In this document: in pieces, positions 1 through 11,679 of the stretch | How positions within the stretch are numbered: position 1 is the stretch's first letter | Layout of the letters: each line of letters opens with the position of its first letter | Source: Fragilaria crotonensis | Taxonomy: Eukaryota > Bacillariophyta > Fragilariophyceae > Fragilariales > Fragilariaceae | NCBI GenBank assembly: GCA_022925895.1 | Contig: JAKSYS010000422.1 | Span: 1 to 53,851, forward strand | Direction of reading: 5' to 3' | DNA: 53,851 bases | Program-made: the position numbers and the translations under genes | The notes under the pieces: model-generated | The model's database searches: none | Told to the model about the DNA's origin: nothing | What the model saw: the letters and a program-made list of their open reading frames with translations, nothing else

Positions 1-91
1 GATTAAAACCTGAAATTTCATCAATATTCAAAACTGTATATGTCATTTTGATTTGAAGGGTATTGGCTAGCCTGCGAGCCAGCGTGGCATC

Positions 92-440
92 GTGGCGAAC
101 TTATTTACGAGAAGAAATCTAATCGTGAACTTATTTACGAGAAGAAATCTTCTCGTGAACTTATTTACGAGAAGAATTCTTCTCATGAACTTATTCATAA
201 GAAGAATTCTTCTTATGAACTTATTTAAGAGAAGATTTCATCCTATCAATACACTTTCTCGTAGAAGTCTAACTTAAAAACGAGAAGGTATCTAATCGTG
301 AACTTTTTTACAAGAAGAAATCTTCTCATCAACTTATTTACGAGAAGAAATCTTCTCATCAACTTATTCATGAGATGGTTTCTAATCGTGGACTTATTTA
401 TGAGAAGAAATAACCTCCGAGCCTGCCAAGCCCCCATTTG
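92..440. repeat. Tandem array of ~30-bp near-palindromic units
   Basis: About ten degenerate copies of a 30-bp unit containing ACTTATTTACGAGAAGAAAT followed by CTTCTCGTGA. The part CGAGAAGAAATCTTCTCG is almost self-complementary, so each unit can form a small hairpin. Because 30 is divisible by three and the unit lacks stops in some frames, open frames with 10-residue repeats (NLFTRRNLLV type) appear on both strands. I read these as a by-product, not as genes. The array is interrupted near 245-290 and decays towards 440. Confidence 0.8.
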
Positions 441-567
441 CATTCATGACGCCAGCCAGTATCCATTGACGTTATTTATCAAGCGGTTGTGTGTCACGTG
501 ACTCGATTTGCCAGCCCTAAAAAACTCTCGGTAAAGTGAAGTTCAAGAAGGAATTCCGGATGTCCCT
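441..567. other. Short flank between array and retrotransposon
   Basis: No gene seen. It ends at the duplicated target site GGTAC (568-572). Confidence 0.5.
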
Positions 568-572
568 GGTAC
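568..572. repeat. Target-site duplication, left (GGTAC)
   Basis: GGTAC directly precedes the first LTR and recurs directly after the second LTR at 12272-12276. This is the 5-bp duplication expected of a Copia integrase. Confidence 0.9.
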
Positions 573-1164
573 TGTTAGGAATCTACCGTCACTCTGACAC
601 ACTGTCTCTCGTATTACTGTAAGGTTAAACACCATACGGTAATACAATAGACAGTCCATTATTTTTCTTAGTCTGTCCGTGACCCGTTCCCGTAGAATGC
701 TACGGATCAGAACCTGGTACTACCGGTCTGCAACACAAAACTATTTGAATTTACTTCCTATGTAATTCAAATCATGAGTGTTGTTGATAACTTCAACAAC
801 ACTCTTTTACTATGGACAACACTTCCCAAACACCACTCAGGAAGTGGGACTAAGACAACACTTCATTTGTGAGACTCCAACTAATGTTGCAAGTCTCACC
901 TTCATTTTTCATTCCAATTCATCTTATAATTTCCACAAACCAAAAACAGTAAAGGCCTTTACTAGTTAGCATCTACATTTCTACATCCTTGTATCAACAA
1001 ATCTACCGCCATGGTGTATGTCTACAAAACACCATCGCCCAAAGCTGGACGATCCGTCAGGTTCGCTTCCTCACCCGTCAAGTCCAACGTTAGACTTCTA
1101 GGTCCTACTAACCTTAAGTCTACCGTCGGCCAGTACTCGTGTACCGATCACACGAACACTGTCA
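573..1164 (+). repeat. 5' LTR (592 bp)
   Basis: Starts TGTTAGGAATC and ends CACTGTCA. It is ~99% identical to 11680-12271. Differences I see: A/T near position 26, one T fewer in the run after the hairpin, G/C in TACTAGTTAGC, one extra T in CAGGTTCGC, and three further substitutions. Being the upstream LTR, it should hold the promoter. Confidence 0.95.
776..804 (+). promoter_or_regulatory. LTR hairpin followed by T run
   Basis: GAGTGTTGTTGA (776-787) pairs perfectly with TCAACAACACTC (793-804) over a 5-base loop and is followed by TTTT. The same hairpin lies in the 3' LTR at 11883-11911, followed by TTTTT. A 12-bp perfect stem kept in both LTRs suggests an RNA structure (3'-end formation, packaging or dimerisation), but the role is inference. 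Confidence 0.55.
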
Positions 1165-1182
1165 TGGTTGCTCGCCTCGAAC
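1165..1182 (+). other. Primer-binding-site position
   Basis: Sequence immediately after the 5' LTR begins TGGTTGCTCGCC. TGG is complementary to the CCA 3' end of a tRNA, as in retrotransposon primer sites. I could not identify the tRNA. Confidence 0.5.
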
Positions 1183-1356
1183 CACCGGTCCAAGGCTCTA
1201 CCGTCGAGAGAAATTACTCGTCCGATCATTGGGCGAACCTTCGTACGGCCGTTAACAATTTGAGTTTAACTGCTATTAATTTCCCTCTCCTCACGGACTC
1301 GCCAGCAGCGAATTTAAACTCCCCATTGAAGAACAGAAGCTTCCCCCAAGTCCACC

Positions 1357-4300
1357 ATGAAGAACGCCATCCCGCCCACCCTTGCCCCTCGCATCTCTAG
1401 GTCCGCCCGTAAGGCCGAAGACCGCGATGCCTTCGACGATAACGTCGACGTCCGCGCCCCCATCGGCGCGAATCCTGTCCCTCCCGACACGCCCACCCAT
1501 CCTGGCCTCTATCATGGAGCCTTAGCTTTCGGATCTCCCAGAGGATCCAAGCATCAACGTGTCCACCGTTTTCCTTCTCCCAACACTACCCCTGATGACG
1601 ATCAGGATCAACCAACCAAGAAGAAGAGGCGCACCTCCATCAAGAAAGGTCCCCAAGCCGCCTACCATGCCAACAATTCCGACGACAATTTCGACCAGAT
1701 CATCCAGGAGGATCGCAACCTCCACTTCAACGAGCGCAACAACAAGATTGCAGCTCCTTCTCCTCAGGGCACCAACATTAGCCACAGGGCTACTACTCCA
1801 ACCAAGATGGCTGCAAAGATGCAAGCCACTTCTCCAACTACTCCAACTACTTTAACCACTACGGATGACAACAAAAAGGGCACAACTACTGAACCAGAAC
1901 ATGCAACTACAAAGCATTATGCATCTACCAATGTTAACTACAAGGACATTGGACCTACAGATGATAATGAGGAGGACAACAACACAACAACAGGACTACA
2001 AGTACTACAACTACCAATTTCAGCAAATGCACTAATTTCAACAACATGGACCACCACAACCGATATCGCGGACGCCAACGCCGCCATCCAAACGCCACAC
2101 AGGAGCTTACTTCGCCTCCTACGGTTACCTCGAAGCGCAGGCATCGCGCTCGCAGATTTTATCCCGTCGTCGCCCTCGCACGTCGCGACCCCAAATCGAT
2201 CCATACGACGATCCGACGTCGCTGCAATATCCCTCAAGACATCCTGGATTTAATTGATGACGCTTTTCCAACTCTTTCTTTCCGCCTCATGCTCCGTCCC
2301 GACAACGAAGGCGATTCGCGCCCGAGCTCGCTTGTAAGAACCGATCAGCACGCGCCGAATTCCGATCAGCACTTTCCACTATCACAGCAACTTGAAGTTG
2401 GACATCATCGATATGGCTCGCTACGTTTGCACAATTCACATGTTCACCGAAGATGAGGAGCCAATTAAAGCCTCATATTCCCTGGGGACGATCCAAGACG
2501 ACGTTGACGAGATCATCAGAGCCACTGGGAACATGTATTTGATGTCAGTTCAAAACACACTCACCATGATCGCACACGCGCTGGTACGCCACACTACGCG
2601 ATGCCAGGCGCCACAGTACAGTCTTCTCAGCAACATCCCCAAATTTGAGCGAATTCGAAGCGACAGATCTCGAGAAACGACTGTTCAAAGTTCTAAGAGT
2701 CATTTCGGCACTTTGGTGGGTGCCGACAACTCAGCAGACTCGCGACTCAAAACTATGACGTCTGATGAGAACAGTGATAACGGCTCTGCTACCCCGCATT
2801 TTTGTGCTGATTTTTCCACGATTAAACCAGCCATTCCGGATTCCCCCAAAATTCCCACAGCTACCTCGCCTACGTTCTACGAACTATACCCCGAGTACAG
2901 CCCCTGCTCTTTTCCGGAATCCGATCCCGAACCAACTCGCAACGACAACTCAACAACCCTCGATTCCGTTTCAAAATTTTCCACGTCAAGTCCGATTCCT
3001 GACGTCGTTTTGGAGATTTCCGATTCTGTGAAACGTTCCGTTAACGGTTCTAACGCATCGCTCTCGTACTGTGCTGCCGTTGACACGGGAAACGCAGCTA
3101 CTGTCGTTCGTACCGCGGTTTCCTCCCCCAACCCACAACAATGGGCCTGCAGAGCCCACAATCCGACCGTTTCCTCTGAGACTTTGACCTATTTGGATGT
3201 TCAGCACCCTGTCCCAATCAAATTGGAAGATTTGCCAAGCTCCCAAGCTGATGATGCCGATGTTTTCCTTGCCGATCATTGTTACTCCTGCAGTAATAAT
3301 GACTCAACTAGGAAACTGTTAACTTTATCCTGATGCCGACCCAGATCCGCTACCAGAAGTTGCAAACGACCCTGATCCCGAACCAATGGACATTGTGGAG
3401 GATGATCTTGACAATAATGGCGACGCTAACCGAGATATTGGTGAACCTAATGAGGTACCAAGTGCAGCTATACAACAACTTGTCAGACTACTGCCTCCTC
3501 TGCGCCCTGCCCCACCGTTCGATCCGCCAACCCCTCGACGCCATTCATCACCACCCTTTTCGGATGTTCCAACACTTCCATCACATTCCGTCACGCGACC
3601 TGTTTTTCACCGAGGCAATGCTAATGGACACAATCAACGGCACGATTCACCTTCGCGACCTACCGCTTTGCGTTCGCACAAGTGCAACTATATCTGCCTT
3701 TTGCATCAACACACTCGCCGACCCACCCGAACTCAACATCATCCGTGGCCTCGACAAGCACTTCATCCACCACATCCTACTCACGTCATACGCAACCACA
3801 TGTATATCGACGAACTGATCTCCGGCACCAACATCCCACTTCTGAATGTACGACCCGATAAACTCCTGCTCCTACGTAGCATGAAGCACACCCTCAATCG
3901 CGCTACCAACATGGTCGTCCAACACCTCAACGAACAGCAACGCTCCCAGTTCCTGCCCCGCCGAACTCCCCGAGCATTCAGCGACATCGACGACGCGTTC
4001 CATGACGACCCTCCAGACTGTCCGATGGAAACACGATGCGCAGTCGCCATCATCTACGCGCTCAGATTACTATACATCACGCATCACCGCAACTATTTCA
4101 ACCGCGACCATGGACTAGCTGAGCACTATTTTTACCCGGACCATCTCTTCGCAATCGCAAAGGAAATCAAATCAACTGCCGCCGCTCTAAGTCTCCTTCC
4201 CGATACAACAACCTTCAACCTCCTGCCCTGTTTTGTTCACGATGCCTTTGACGAAGTCGACGACCTATTCCCGGAACATCCCTTGGCCACCGTTCTGATC

Positions 4301-5492
4301 AATATTATCGCGACAAACTGCCCTATCTCCAAACGGAATTCGAACTCGTGCAACCTTATGTAACGGACTACATCAATTCTTTCCCGACGCCATCCACCGA
4401 AGCCAAAGAGATTGCGTCTGACCGAGCCTGCGAATTGATTAACGTCGCTTTTTCAACATGCTATCATCCATCGTATGTCAAAGAAGCGTTCCAAGCAACC
4501 TGAACTCAACAACAACCAAGTTTTCATTGGCAACCTCCCTGCAGACATGTTCCTTTCCAGTTTTGCTACCTGCTACCCAATGATCACTACACCTTCTGAT
4601 GTCCAACTGACCTTTGACAATGTTACTGAAGATACTTTGGCCATCAATCATGTGATTTGCAATCCCTCATCCTTCAGGAGCTCATCGCCATGAACCGATT
4701 CGACAGCGATCCCCTTCAATACATGGAGATTTACAACCGCCTCACCCCGATAGCGACCGACACCGTCAACGATTCAATTGACTTCCTCCCCATTTTGAAT
4801 ACGTCCTATTCCGAGTTGTGCAACTGCTTCATCCCAAAGACCAACTGGCATTATCAGAGAGAACTACCCACCTACCAATGTTGTTATTTTCCAGGGCTCC
4901 CACTCCAAGCTCCCACCTACTGCTTTGGCTCCCCAACTGAAATTGCTATCCCTACTCCAACAACTGGTGCCTTCCCATCAACCTTGACCATTCTGGAGAT
5001 CCCATCATTGTCAACAATATTTCTGGTGAAGCCTACAATCGCTCCACAGTTCAACGCCTCTTTCGACCCAGACTGCCAAACCAATCCATCCTGATCAAGT
5101 TAACGACCCGGATTGGATACCACGCCACACTGCCGATTTACGTCGCCACCCGATGCCGACTTGTACCACGTTGCCTGCGACCCCAAACGCATCCCGTTTT
5201 CCTTGGCTGTCCGCTTGATTCCAGTTTATACCACAGGCCCCAGTGGCAGACTATTTATCAAGCATGGGCTCTTCCACACCTTAACAATGCCCTCCGCGAT
5301 CCTGAACTGCAACTATTCAACAATTTCCTCTCTTACTATCACACTGCAAAGGAAAACCACCCTGAGTTCCCATTCATTGATCTCATGGGATCTGATTCAC
5401 CTGTTCCAAACTATGGTGAGTCTAGTTCAAATGTTTACATTATCCTGGTTGTTATGCTGGTTACTTACCTCTTTCTATCTGTGACAGTCTAA
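1357..5492 (+). pseudogene. Extra coding region upstream of gag, with C-terminal membrane segment
   Basis: A run of overlapping open segments in changing frames (1357-2253, ~2200-2400, 2392-3333, ~3400-3818, ~3785-4340, ~4330-4500, 4475-5094, then ~5220-5492) reads as one interrupted protein of roughly 1,300 residues. The first ATG I would use is 1357, in context CCACCATG. The N-terminal part is low-complexity, rich in Thr, Pro, Asn and Asp, with a basic patch PTKKKRRTSIKKG resembling a nuclear localisation signal. The middle is less biased and looks folded. The C-terminus has a single hydrophobic segment VYIILVVMLVTYLFLSVTV followed by TAA (5490-5492). I recognise no known domain. Position between LTR and gag is unusual; env-like frames of Copia elements normally lie after pol. 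Possibilities: envelope-like protein, extended capsid accessory protein, or captured gene. The frame changes mean it is broken here or the sequence has indel errors. Confidence 0.55.
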
Positions 5493-5548
5493 GCTGTCCC
5501 AATCAGATAGAATCAGTTGCAAGTAACAATATAATTACCTTTCAACAG
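5416..5548 (+). other. Putative intron (133 bp) between extra ORF and gag
   Basis: Donor TG|GTGAGT at 5416 and acceptor TTTCAACAG|G ending at 5548, preceded by pyrimidine-rich ACCTTTCAACAG. The length fits other introns in the window (61-276 bp). It contains the whole membrane-segment coding stretch (5433-5489) and the stop at 5490-5492. As the sequence stands, splicing joins the upstream frame to a stop, not to the gag frame, so a one-base discrepancy would be needed for a fusion. Splicing is inferred from sequence only. Confidence 0.45.
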
Positions 5549-7815
5549 GATAATAGTACATTTTCTGGACCACATTTTGCATGTCTTGCCGTTTCAACTC
5601 GCCGTTCATCTTTATTATCGGATCCGTCTCGAACCCCGGACCCCCAGGACGAAATTCCTGCACAAAACGACCCGCAAACGCAAATTTTTGCACCAAACGA
5701 ACCCCAAACTGCAATTTTTACACACGACGAACACGGCGACGAAATTCCTGCGCAAAATGACACTACCAGCGAAAATCCAACGCAAAACACCACCGACAGC
5801 CCGGAAATTCACTCCCAACAGCTAATTTCCGACGCAGAAACTACATACGACGAACACGCACAAACAACTCAACAACTGCCCGGAACTCAACCAAATCTCG
5901 CATTTTTACCACCAAACTCGCCCGAAACAAGCAGTTCACACACCGAAACACCCCAACTCACCTCCAACTGCGAAATCAACAACTGGGCCTCTAAAACGCT
6001 TCTCCGATGCATTTTCAGGCATTCTCACGCCGAAAAACGTAAAATTACCTCACAATCCGGACGCCACCAACTCGAACCCACAACCTCCGATTTCGACAAC
6101 TTTTTCGACGACACCCAAAATTATACCTACCAAAAAGTTCTCACCCCAAAATTTGAACCCCCAACCACCAAATCCGTCGCAAAATCTTTCGCAACCCCAA
6201 AATCAACACAACAAAATTATTCAACCTCCCAGCACGAAATCTGCCAAACCTACGCAAAAATCACCTAATTTTGGAAACGACGACCAAAACCCCCAAAATG
6301 CACCAAAATCCGTTGCAACACGCCCAACTCCACGCCAGGCGACCCACGCAACCTTCACATACCCTCCCACTGTTGAAACCTTCTTTGATGAGGACACAGA
6401 CCATGATTCAGAAGAAGAACCCAAGCACATTCAACACACATCCCCTGATGCGCTCACATCATCAACGCGAACCGATTTTACTTATCCGCCAATCGAAGAC
6501 CTCACGAAACACTTTTGAAGTACGCCAAAATGCTAACCTTCGCAAATTGTCCTACCCAACCGACCTTCAAGCACGCCGCCGACATTTTAACACCTTCATT
6601 GACAACCTTCGAATTGTTTGCAACATTTCCCGTGGACGCGCAAGTCTTTGATCTTTGGCCAAAACAAGTGTCCTATTCACACCCTTTTGTTGGCACTGCT
6701 ATCTACAATTTGATCTTCACAAACGTTTGCGACCCTTGCCAGAAACACATCATTGATGGCCCACCGGACGCTCGACTGCAATTCTCACTCTACGCGCCAC
6801 TGCGCTCCGCTAACTCCTGATCATGTCGAACGAACTCGCGAAGCTTTCTGCTCAATCAAACAACCACATCATGAAGTCGCAACCTCCTACCTCAACCGCA
6901 TTCGCCTTCACGCGCGACTGCTATCATGCTGGAATACCCAACACTGACGCCGAACTCATCAAACGCACCGTTCGTGGTGGAAGCAATCACTCCTTCTACG
7001 CCGCATCCTATCAACGCTTCGACGCCGACATACGTCGAGCAGAACTGAATGACGAAGCTCTGCCACCATTCGCCGAACTCGAAAGCCATCTCCTGAACAT
7101 TGACGAATCCCGTGGCCTCACACTCCCATCCCAAAACCACCGCAACTACAACCAACACGCCAACGCTGCCCGTGGTCACCACTCCCACCATTTTCAACCG
7201 CGCCACAACCAAACTACCCAACGTGTTTTCACACAAAGACAACAACAAGCTTTCAGTTCCATCCTTCGACCTTATTCCAATCCCAGCAGCAACAATCAAA
7301 ACCGAAACCAACCACCGCGACCACCGCAAAACCATTCGCGCCCGTTCCGACCTCCTACAAATCCTTCGCGACCACCATTCAACAACTCGAATCAACGTCG
7401 TCCACCACCACCCTCCCGCGGCCATCCAACCAGCCTCAACGAAACAATCGACCACCTTTCCGACCGACGTCCAGTCCTAATCAACGTCCATCTCCTAACG
7501 GATCCAACAACAACCATTCGCGCAACCCTTCCAATGCCGCTACAATCGTCTGCAATAACTGCGGACGCCTCGGCCACTATGCGCGCAACTGCACAAACCC
7601 CAGATCAAACCAAAACAATCGCTCCACCAACCCTCAAAGACCATCCAACAATGAAAACGCTGCTCCCGCAACCAACAACGCGCCTACTTCATCACTGACT
7701 CTGGCCAAAACTCACCAGACCAATCAAGATACCACCACCAAGCCTTTTCAGCCTCATCTTTTGACAACACTGATGGTCACCCATCCAACATCCCTTGGCC
7801 CAATCCTGACCTACC
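5549..7815 (+). pseudogene. gag: Copia gag (frameshifted)
   Basis: A long ATG-less open frame begins at 5549 and runs to about 6270 (acidic, Thr/Pro/Gln-rich spacer). It continues in other frames through 6153-6518, then the conserved gag core at ~6520-7130, recognisable by a YPTDLQARRRHFNTFIDNL-type stretch, by ATSYLNRI, and by YHAGIPNTDAELIKR with RGGSNHSFYAASYQRF. After a Pro/Asn/Arg-rich linker, a CCHC zinc knuckle CNNCGRLGHYARNC (CX2CX4HX4C) lies at 7551-7592, in a frame with no long ORF, so at least one indel separates it from the core. Gag forms the particle and the knuckle binds the RNA genome. Confidence 0.8.
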
Positions 7816-8450
7816 TCAGATGACCATCAACCAACCTCTCCTTGACAGAGATTATCTACCATCTGCCAATTATTCTCCTCCCAACTCTGGAGCCACAGCT
7901 TACTTTCCAGATGATCCCCAATCACCATACCAAAGATTTGGTCCCCCACATCTTGAAAACTGGCTACCTGACAGTGGTGCTACCAGCCATTATACTCCAC
8001 TCTTCAGCGACCTCCACGATGTCGAACCCTGCAGTGTTCCAATCTCCTTAGCTGATGGCAGCACCAAGATGTCCACTCACAAAGGCACAACTGCATGCCA
8101 CTTCACCACTGATGATGGCCTCAAGTCCATCCTAGGACTCACTGATGTCTACTATGTTGAAGGTCTCAGCCACAGACTCCTCTCCTTAACTGCTCTATCA
8201 TGCACCCAAAACTTCAGTGTCCTGATCAAGAACAGAGCCACAACAATCCAACTCCCAAATGGTTCCACATACACTTGGCCAATACTGACCAGAGAACTCC
8301 TTCATCACAACAAGCCTTCTCAACCATCTCCAACTCTAACCTACCTTCTGACCCTGACTCTGAACCTGATGAACAACATTTTGATGACACTACACCCCTG
8401 TTGACACCGATCAACGCCGTTCAGTCACCGCCCTACCTTTGGAACTCATC
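7816..8450 (+). pseudogene. Copia protease and pre-integrase region
   Basis: The open frame 7820-8404 contains WLPDSGATSHYTP with the aspartic-protease active-site triad DSG at 7970-7978, followed by LADGSTKMSTHKGT and DVYYVEGLSHRLLSLTALS, the usual order for Copia proteases. This enzyme cuts the Gag-Pol polyprotein. The frame continues into the pre-integrase linker, then breaks near 8400. Confidence 0.85.
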
Positions 8451-9400
8451 TACCGACGACTTGCTTTCCGAAATTTCCGCAATCTTATGGTCGGATCCCT
8501 TCACCAAACATGGAATGACCATGTCTTGACACCTACTGTTGATCACAACTCCTGGCCTCTACGCATTTCAATCAGCCAAAACGTGCCCGCAACAAAACTC
8601 CTCAACGCCAAGGCACTGAACCTTTCCACCGCCTTCATCTTGACCTAATGCGCAACCCTTTCCGCTATGGTCTCACAACCAATACCAACTTTTCAGCCTA
8701 CTTGTTCATTGTCACAACACCTGGCAAACTAACAGGTTGGATTGGTCTCCCAACTGAAAGCACAGCTTCCATTATTACTGCTCTGAAGCAATGGCTAACT
8801 GACACAGAACTCCTTGGCCGCACCCAATCTGTCCGTTTTATCCGCACTGATGCTGGATCTGCTTTCACCTCAACCAAATTCATTTCTGAATGCACTTCAC
8901 TTGGTATCAAAGTTGAAGCTGCAGCACCTGAACATCAAGAAATGAACGGTATTTTTAAGCCAAATGGCGTGAAGTCCACAACACTGCCAACATCCTTCTG
9001 AACAATGCAAGACTAGGAGGTGCATTCTTCCATCATGCCCATGCCTATGCTGTTCAAATCCTCAATGTCTGCCCAGCCAAGAATGTTATTGACCAAGATG
9101 GCAACCCAACAACTCCCTATCAATACAGTTTTCAACGCAAGCCTTCCTCGCCAACTTCCGCGTCTTCGGATGTCCAACATTCTTCAAACGCTACGAACCA
9201 ACCTTCCGCAACAAACTTATAACCTACAAGCAACAACTCCAACGTGCATCCCGCGGTATTTTCCTTGGATTTCCCGACAACTCTGCAGGCTGGTTAATCT
9301 ACTCGCCAGACCAACCCCAAAGCCTCATCATAACCCGCGATGCCTACTTCGATGAAGACTTCAACTCCGCTCTCTGTTTTGATTCCAAACCTTTGCTGGA
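8451..9400 (+). pseudogene. Copia integrase (frameshifted)
   Basis: The catalytic core is readable in two frames. First Asp in HLDLMRNPF just before 8648, second in RFIRTDAGSAF near 8840-8865, Glu in APEHQEMNG near 8925-8945, together the D,D,E triad. The frame breaks near 8960 and continues in another frame with NTANILLNNARLGGAFFHHA and NVCPAKNVIDQDGNPTTPYQ, the C-terminal part of rve integrases. Then come FRVFGCPTFFKRY and IFLGFPDNSAGWLIY in further frames. The protein inserts the cDNA and makes the 5-bp duplication seen here. Confidence 0.85.
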
Positions 9401-10140
9401 GCCGTACCCATCCGCTCCCACTTCAATCCGCATGGACTTCGTGACACTCCAGAGAACTCTGAACCATCTACCTACCATCAAACTGGCTCTGCAGCCAACC
9501 TTGGTAACCCACCATCAACCTTCATTGATACTTCCAACCATCATTCTTCCCTCCCTGCCATCCCTGAAACTGATGACAATGCCCATGAAGATGATCCACC
9601 ACCTTCTACACTTGCTGCAATCAAACATACAACTCCTCCACATGGTCCAACACCACCCACACCACATCAAATCAACTTTGTCACCCATCAACAACATCAT
9701 TCCCAACTCCACAAGATGATGACCATCTACTTCCAAGAATGCAATGAAGATCTACCAACTATTGATCCCATTCACTCTGCCATGATGACAATTGACAACT
9801 CTCCCAGCAACAATCCACAAGCCAACCCCCAGGAACCTGTGGACAAATATCTTCCAGAACCTCAGTCTCTCAAAGCTGTCCTCAAACTTGATGATAATGT
9901 CCGCAATGCTTGGCTACATGCAATCAAAATGGAAATCAAGAACCTCATTGACCATGATACCTTCATCCTTGGACAAACTCCACACAAAGATGAACTCATT
10001 ATCCCAGTCAAACTTGTGCTCAAAGCAAAACAAACTGCAACTGGAAAACTTGACAAACTAAAAAGCTCGCCTTGTCGCCCGTGGCGACCTGGAGAAACGT
10101 CTCCTGAAAAGAGTCAAAGCCATCAACCAACAACGACTCC
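9401..10140 (+). pseudogene. Linker between integrase and reverse transcriptase
   Basis: Low-complexity Pro/Thr/His-rich open stretches (9393-9719, 9716-10144). The second contains VRNAWLHAIKMEIKNLIDHD, matching the 'W..A...E...L...' start of Copia reverse transcriptases (RVT_2), and LIIPVKLVLKAK. Frames change near 10060. Confidence 0.65.
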
Positions 10141-10865
10141 TTGAACAACGTCAAGAAATTGCTGAATCTACCAATTCACCTGGCACTCCAAAACCTATAC
10201 CTGTTGAACCACTCATGTATGAAGACACCTGGTCACCCTGTGCATCTGCAAGAGGGGTCAAACTATTCATTGCAACCATCTGTGCATCCAGAAGAAGTGT
10301 CAAGAGTGCTGACTTCATTGGTGCCTACCTCCAAGCCAAAGTTATTGGCCGCCACTTTGTGAAACTGCCATTGGAATACGCCTATCACTTCCCTGAATAC
10401 GCTAAATTCTTTGGCTCCCCAATGTTACTGAACAAAGGAATCTACGGTCTCGTCTACTCTGGCAAATATTGGAACATTGAATTTTCGGAATGGCTCTACT
10501 CCCAAGGCTTTATCCAATCTCCTTCCGAACCGTCTTATTTTGTCCGATACGACAAACACAATCAATGGCTCCGTCTCCTATTCTTCGTTGATGATATGCT
10601 CTACGCTGGAAGCAACGATTCCATCGAAAAACAATTTGAAGATTCCGTCCGCAATCGCTTCGATGTCAAATTCCTCGGACCTGCGCAATGGTTCCTCCAA
10701 ATGCGTATCCACAAACACTCCGACTCAAGCTATACTCTGGATCAACACCGCTACGTTTTGAATACTCTCCAACGTTATGACCCGAATTCCGAATTCCCCG
10801 AACGCGATACCCCTTTCCTCCCGACTACACCTTCAGCAAGGATAACCGCCCGTAACCGCCTCTGA
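10141..10865 (+). pseudogene. Copia reverse transcriptase (frameshifted)
   Basis: Frame 10215-10865 (216 aa) holds the RVT_2 core: SADFIGAYLQAKVIGRHFVKLP (the first catalytic Asp block), LNKGIYGLVYSGKYWN, and LFFVDDMLYAGSND with the two catalytic Asp codons at 10590-10595, followed by FDVKFLGPAQWFLQM. The order and spacing fit Copia. The frame ends at 10865 soon after the thumb-like LDQHRYVLNTLQRY stretch, where the Ty1/Copia connection region should continue, so it is interrupted. Confidence 0.9.
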
Positions 10866-11667
10866 CGTTACCCTCGTCGAACACAAGCAACAACGCCTTC
10901 CCTTCCGCTCTGCCGTCTGCACTCTCCTCTACCTTGCATACAATACAAGAGCTGACATCCTATTTGCTGTCTGCAAACTTGCTAAAGCATGCATCTCTCC
11001 TGGCATACCTGATTTTCGAGCCCTATCTTGGCTCATCGGCTATCTCGCCGCCGCCCCTACTACGCTCAAATTCTACCCGATGGCACTTCAAATCCCATCT
11101 ATGACATCTGCCTTCACCATCGTATCCCATACTCCGATCTCACCTGTTTTCTCCGACGCCAGCTGGCAAGACTGCCCTGACACTGGCCGTTCCACTGTTG
11201 GATACATGATCTTCTACAATGGTGCCTCATTGAAGCCAATTCTACAATGCCTACACCTGTTGCAATGTCTACTGAAGCTGAATACATGGCCGCATGTTCT
11301 GCCACAATGGCCACAGCTCACATCCGAATGCTTCTACGATATGCTCTATCTTGGCACCAAACAATGGCGTGAATCAACCCAACGTCTTCCTTCCATACCT
11401 GCCATCCTCATGATTGACAATGAAGCCACCGTCCAAATCGCAAAGAATGGAAAACTCACTCGCAAGACACATCGAACGCCGCTTCCACTTCGTCCGTCAA
11501 GGCCAGCAAGACGGCATTCACCAACTTCATTGGATTCCCTGTGACTCTCAACTTGCCGACATCCTCACCAAAACCCAACACTCCGGCAAAATCGATCCTC
11601 ACCTCACCAACATCTTCTGCGTTCTCCCCGACCACATGCTTTCATCACCGGGACCACCAGAGATCTG
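10866..11667 (+). pseudogene. Copia RNase H and pol C-terminus (frameshifted)
   Basis: Segments in several frames: a ...YLAYNTRADILFAVCKLAKA stretch (~10925-10990), FSDASWQDCPDTGRSTVGYM (~11147-11210, start of Copia RNase H with its Asp), then AMSTEAEYMAACSA in another frame (~11260-11310, with the catalytic Glu), and LHWIPCDSQLADILTKT (~11525-11575), the usual end of the domain. RNase H degrades the RNA strand of the hybrid during cDNA synthesis. Confidence 0.85.
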
Positions 11668-11671
11668 ATCC

Positions 11672-11679
11672 AAGAGGGG
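11672..11679 (+). other. Polypurine tract
   Basis: AAGAGGGG directly before the TGTTAG of the 3' LTR; the primer position for plus-strand cDNA synthesis. Confidence 0.8.

Noticed and set aside
92..501. ORFs with NLFTRRNLL repeats as a repeat protein
   Set aside because: Open frames exist on both strands only because the 30-bp unit is a multiple of three; no start context or flanking coding sequence.
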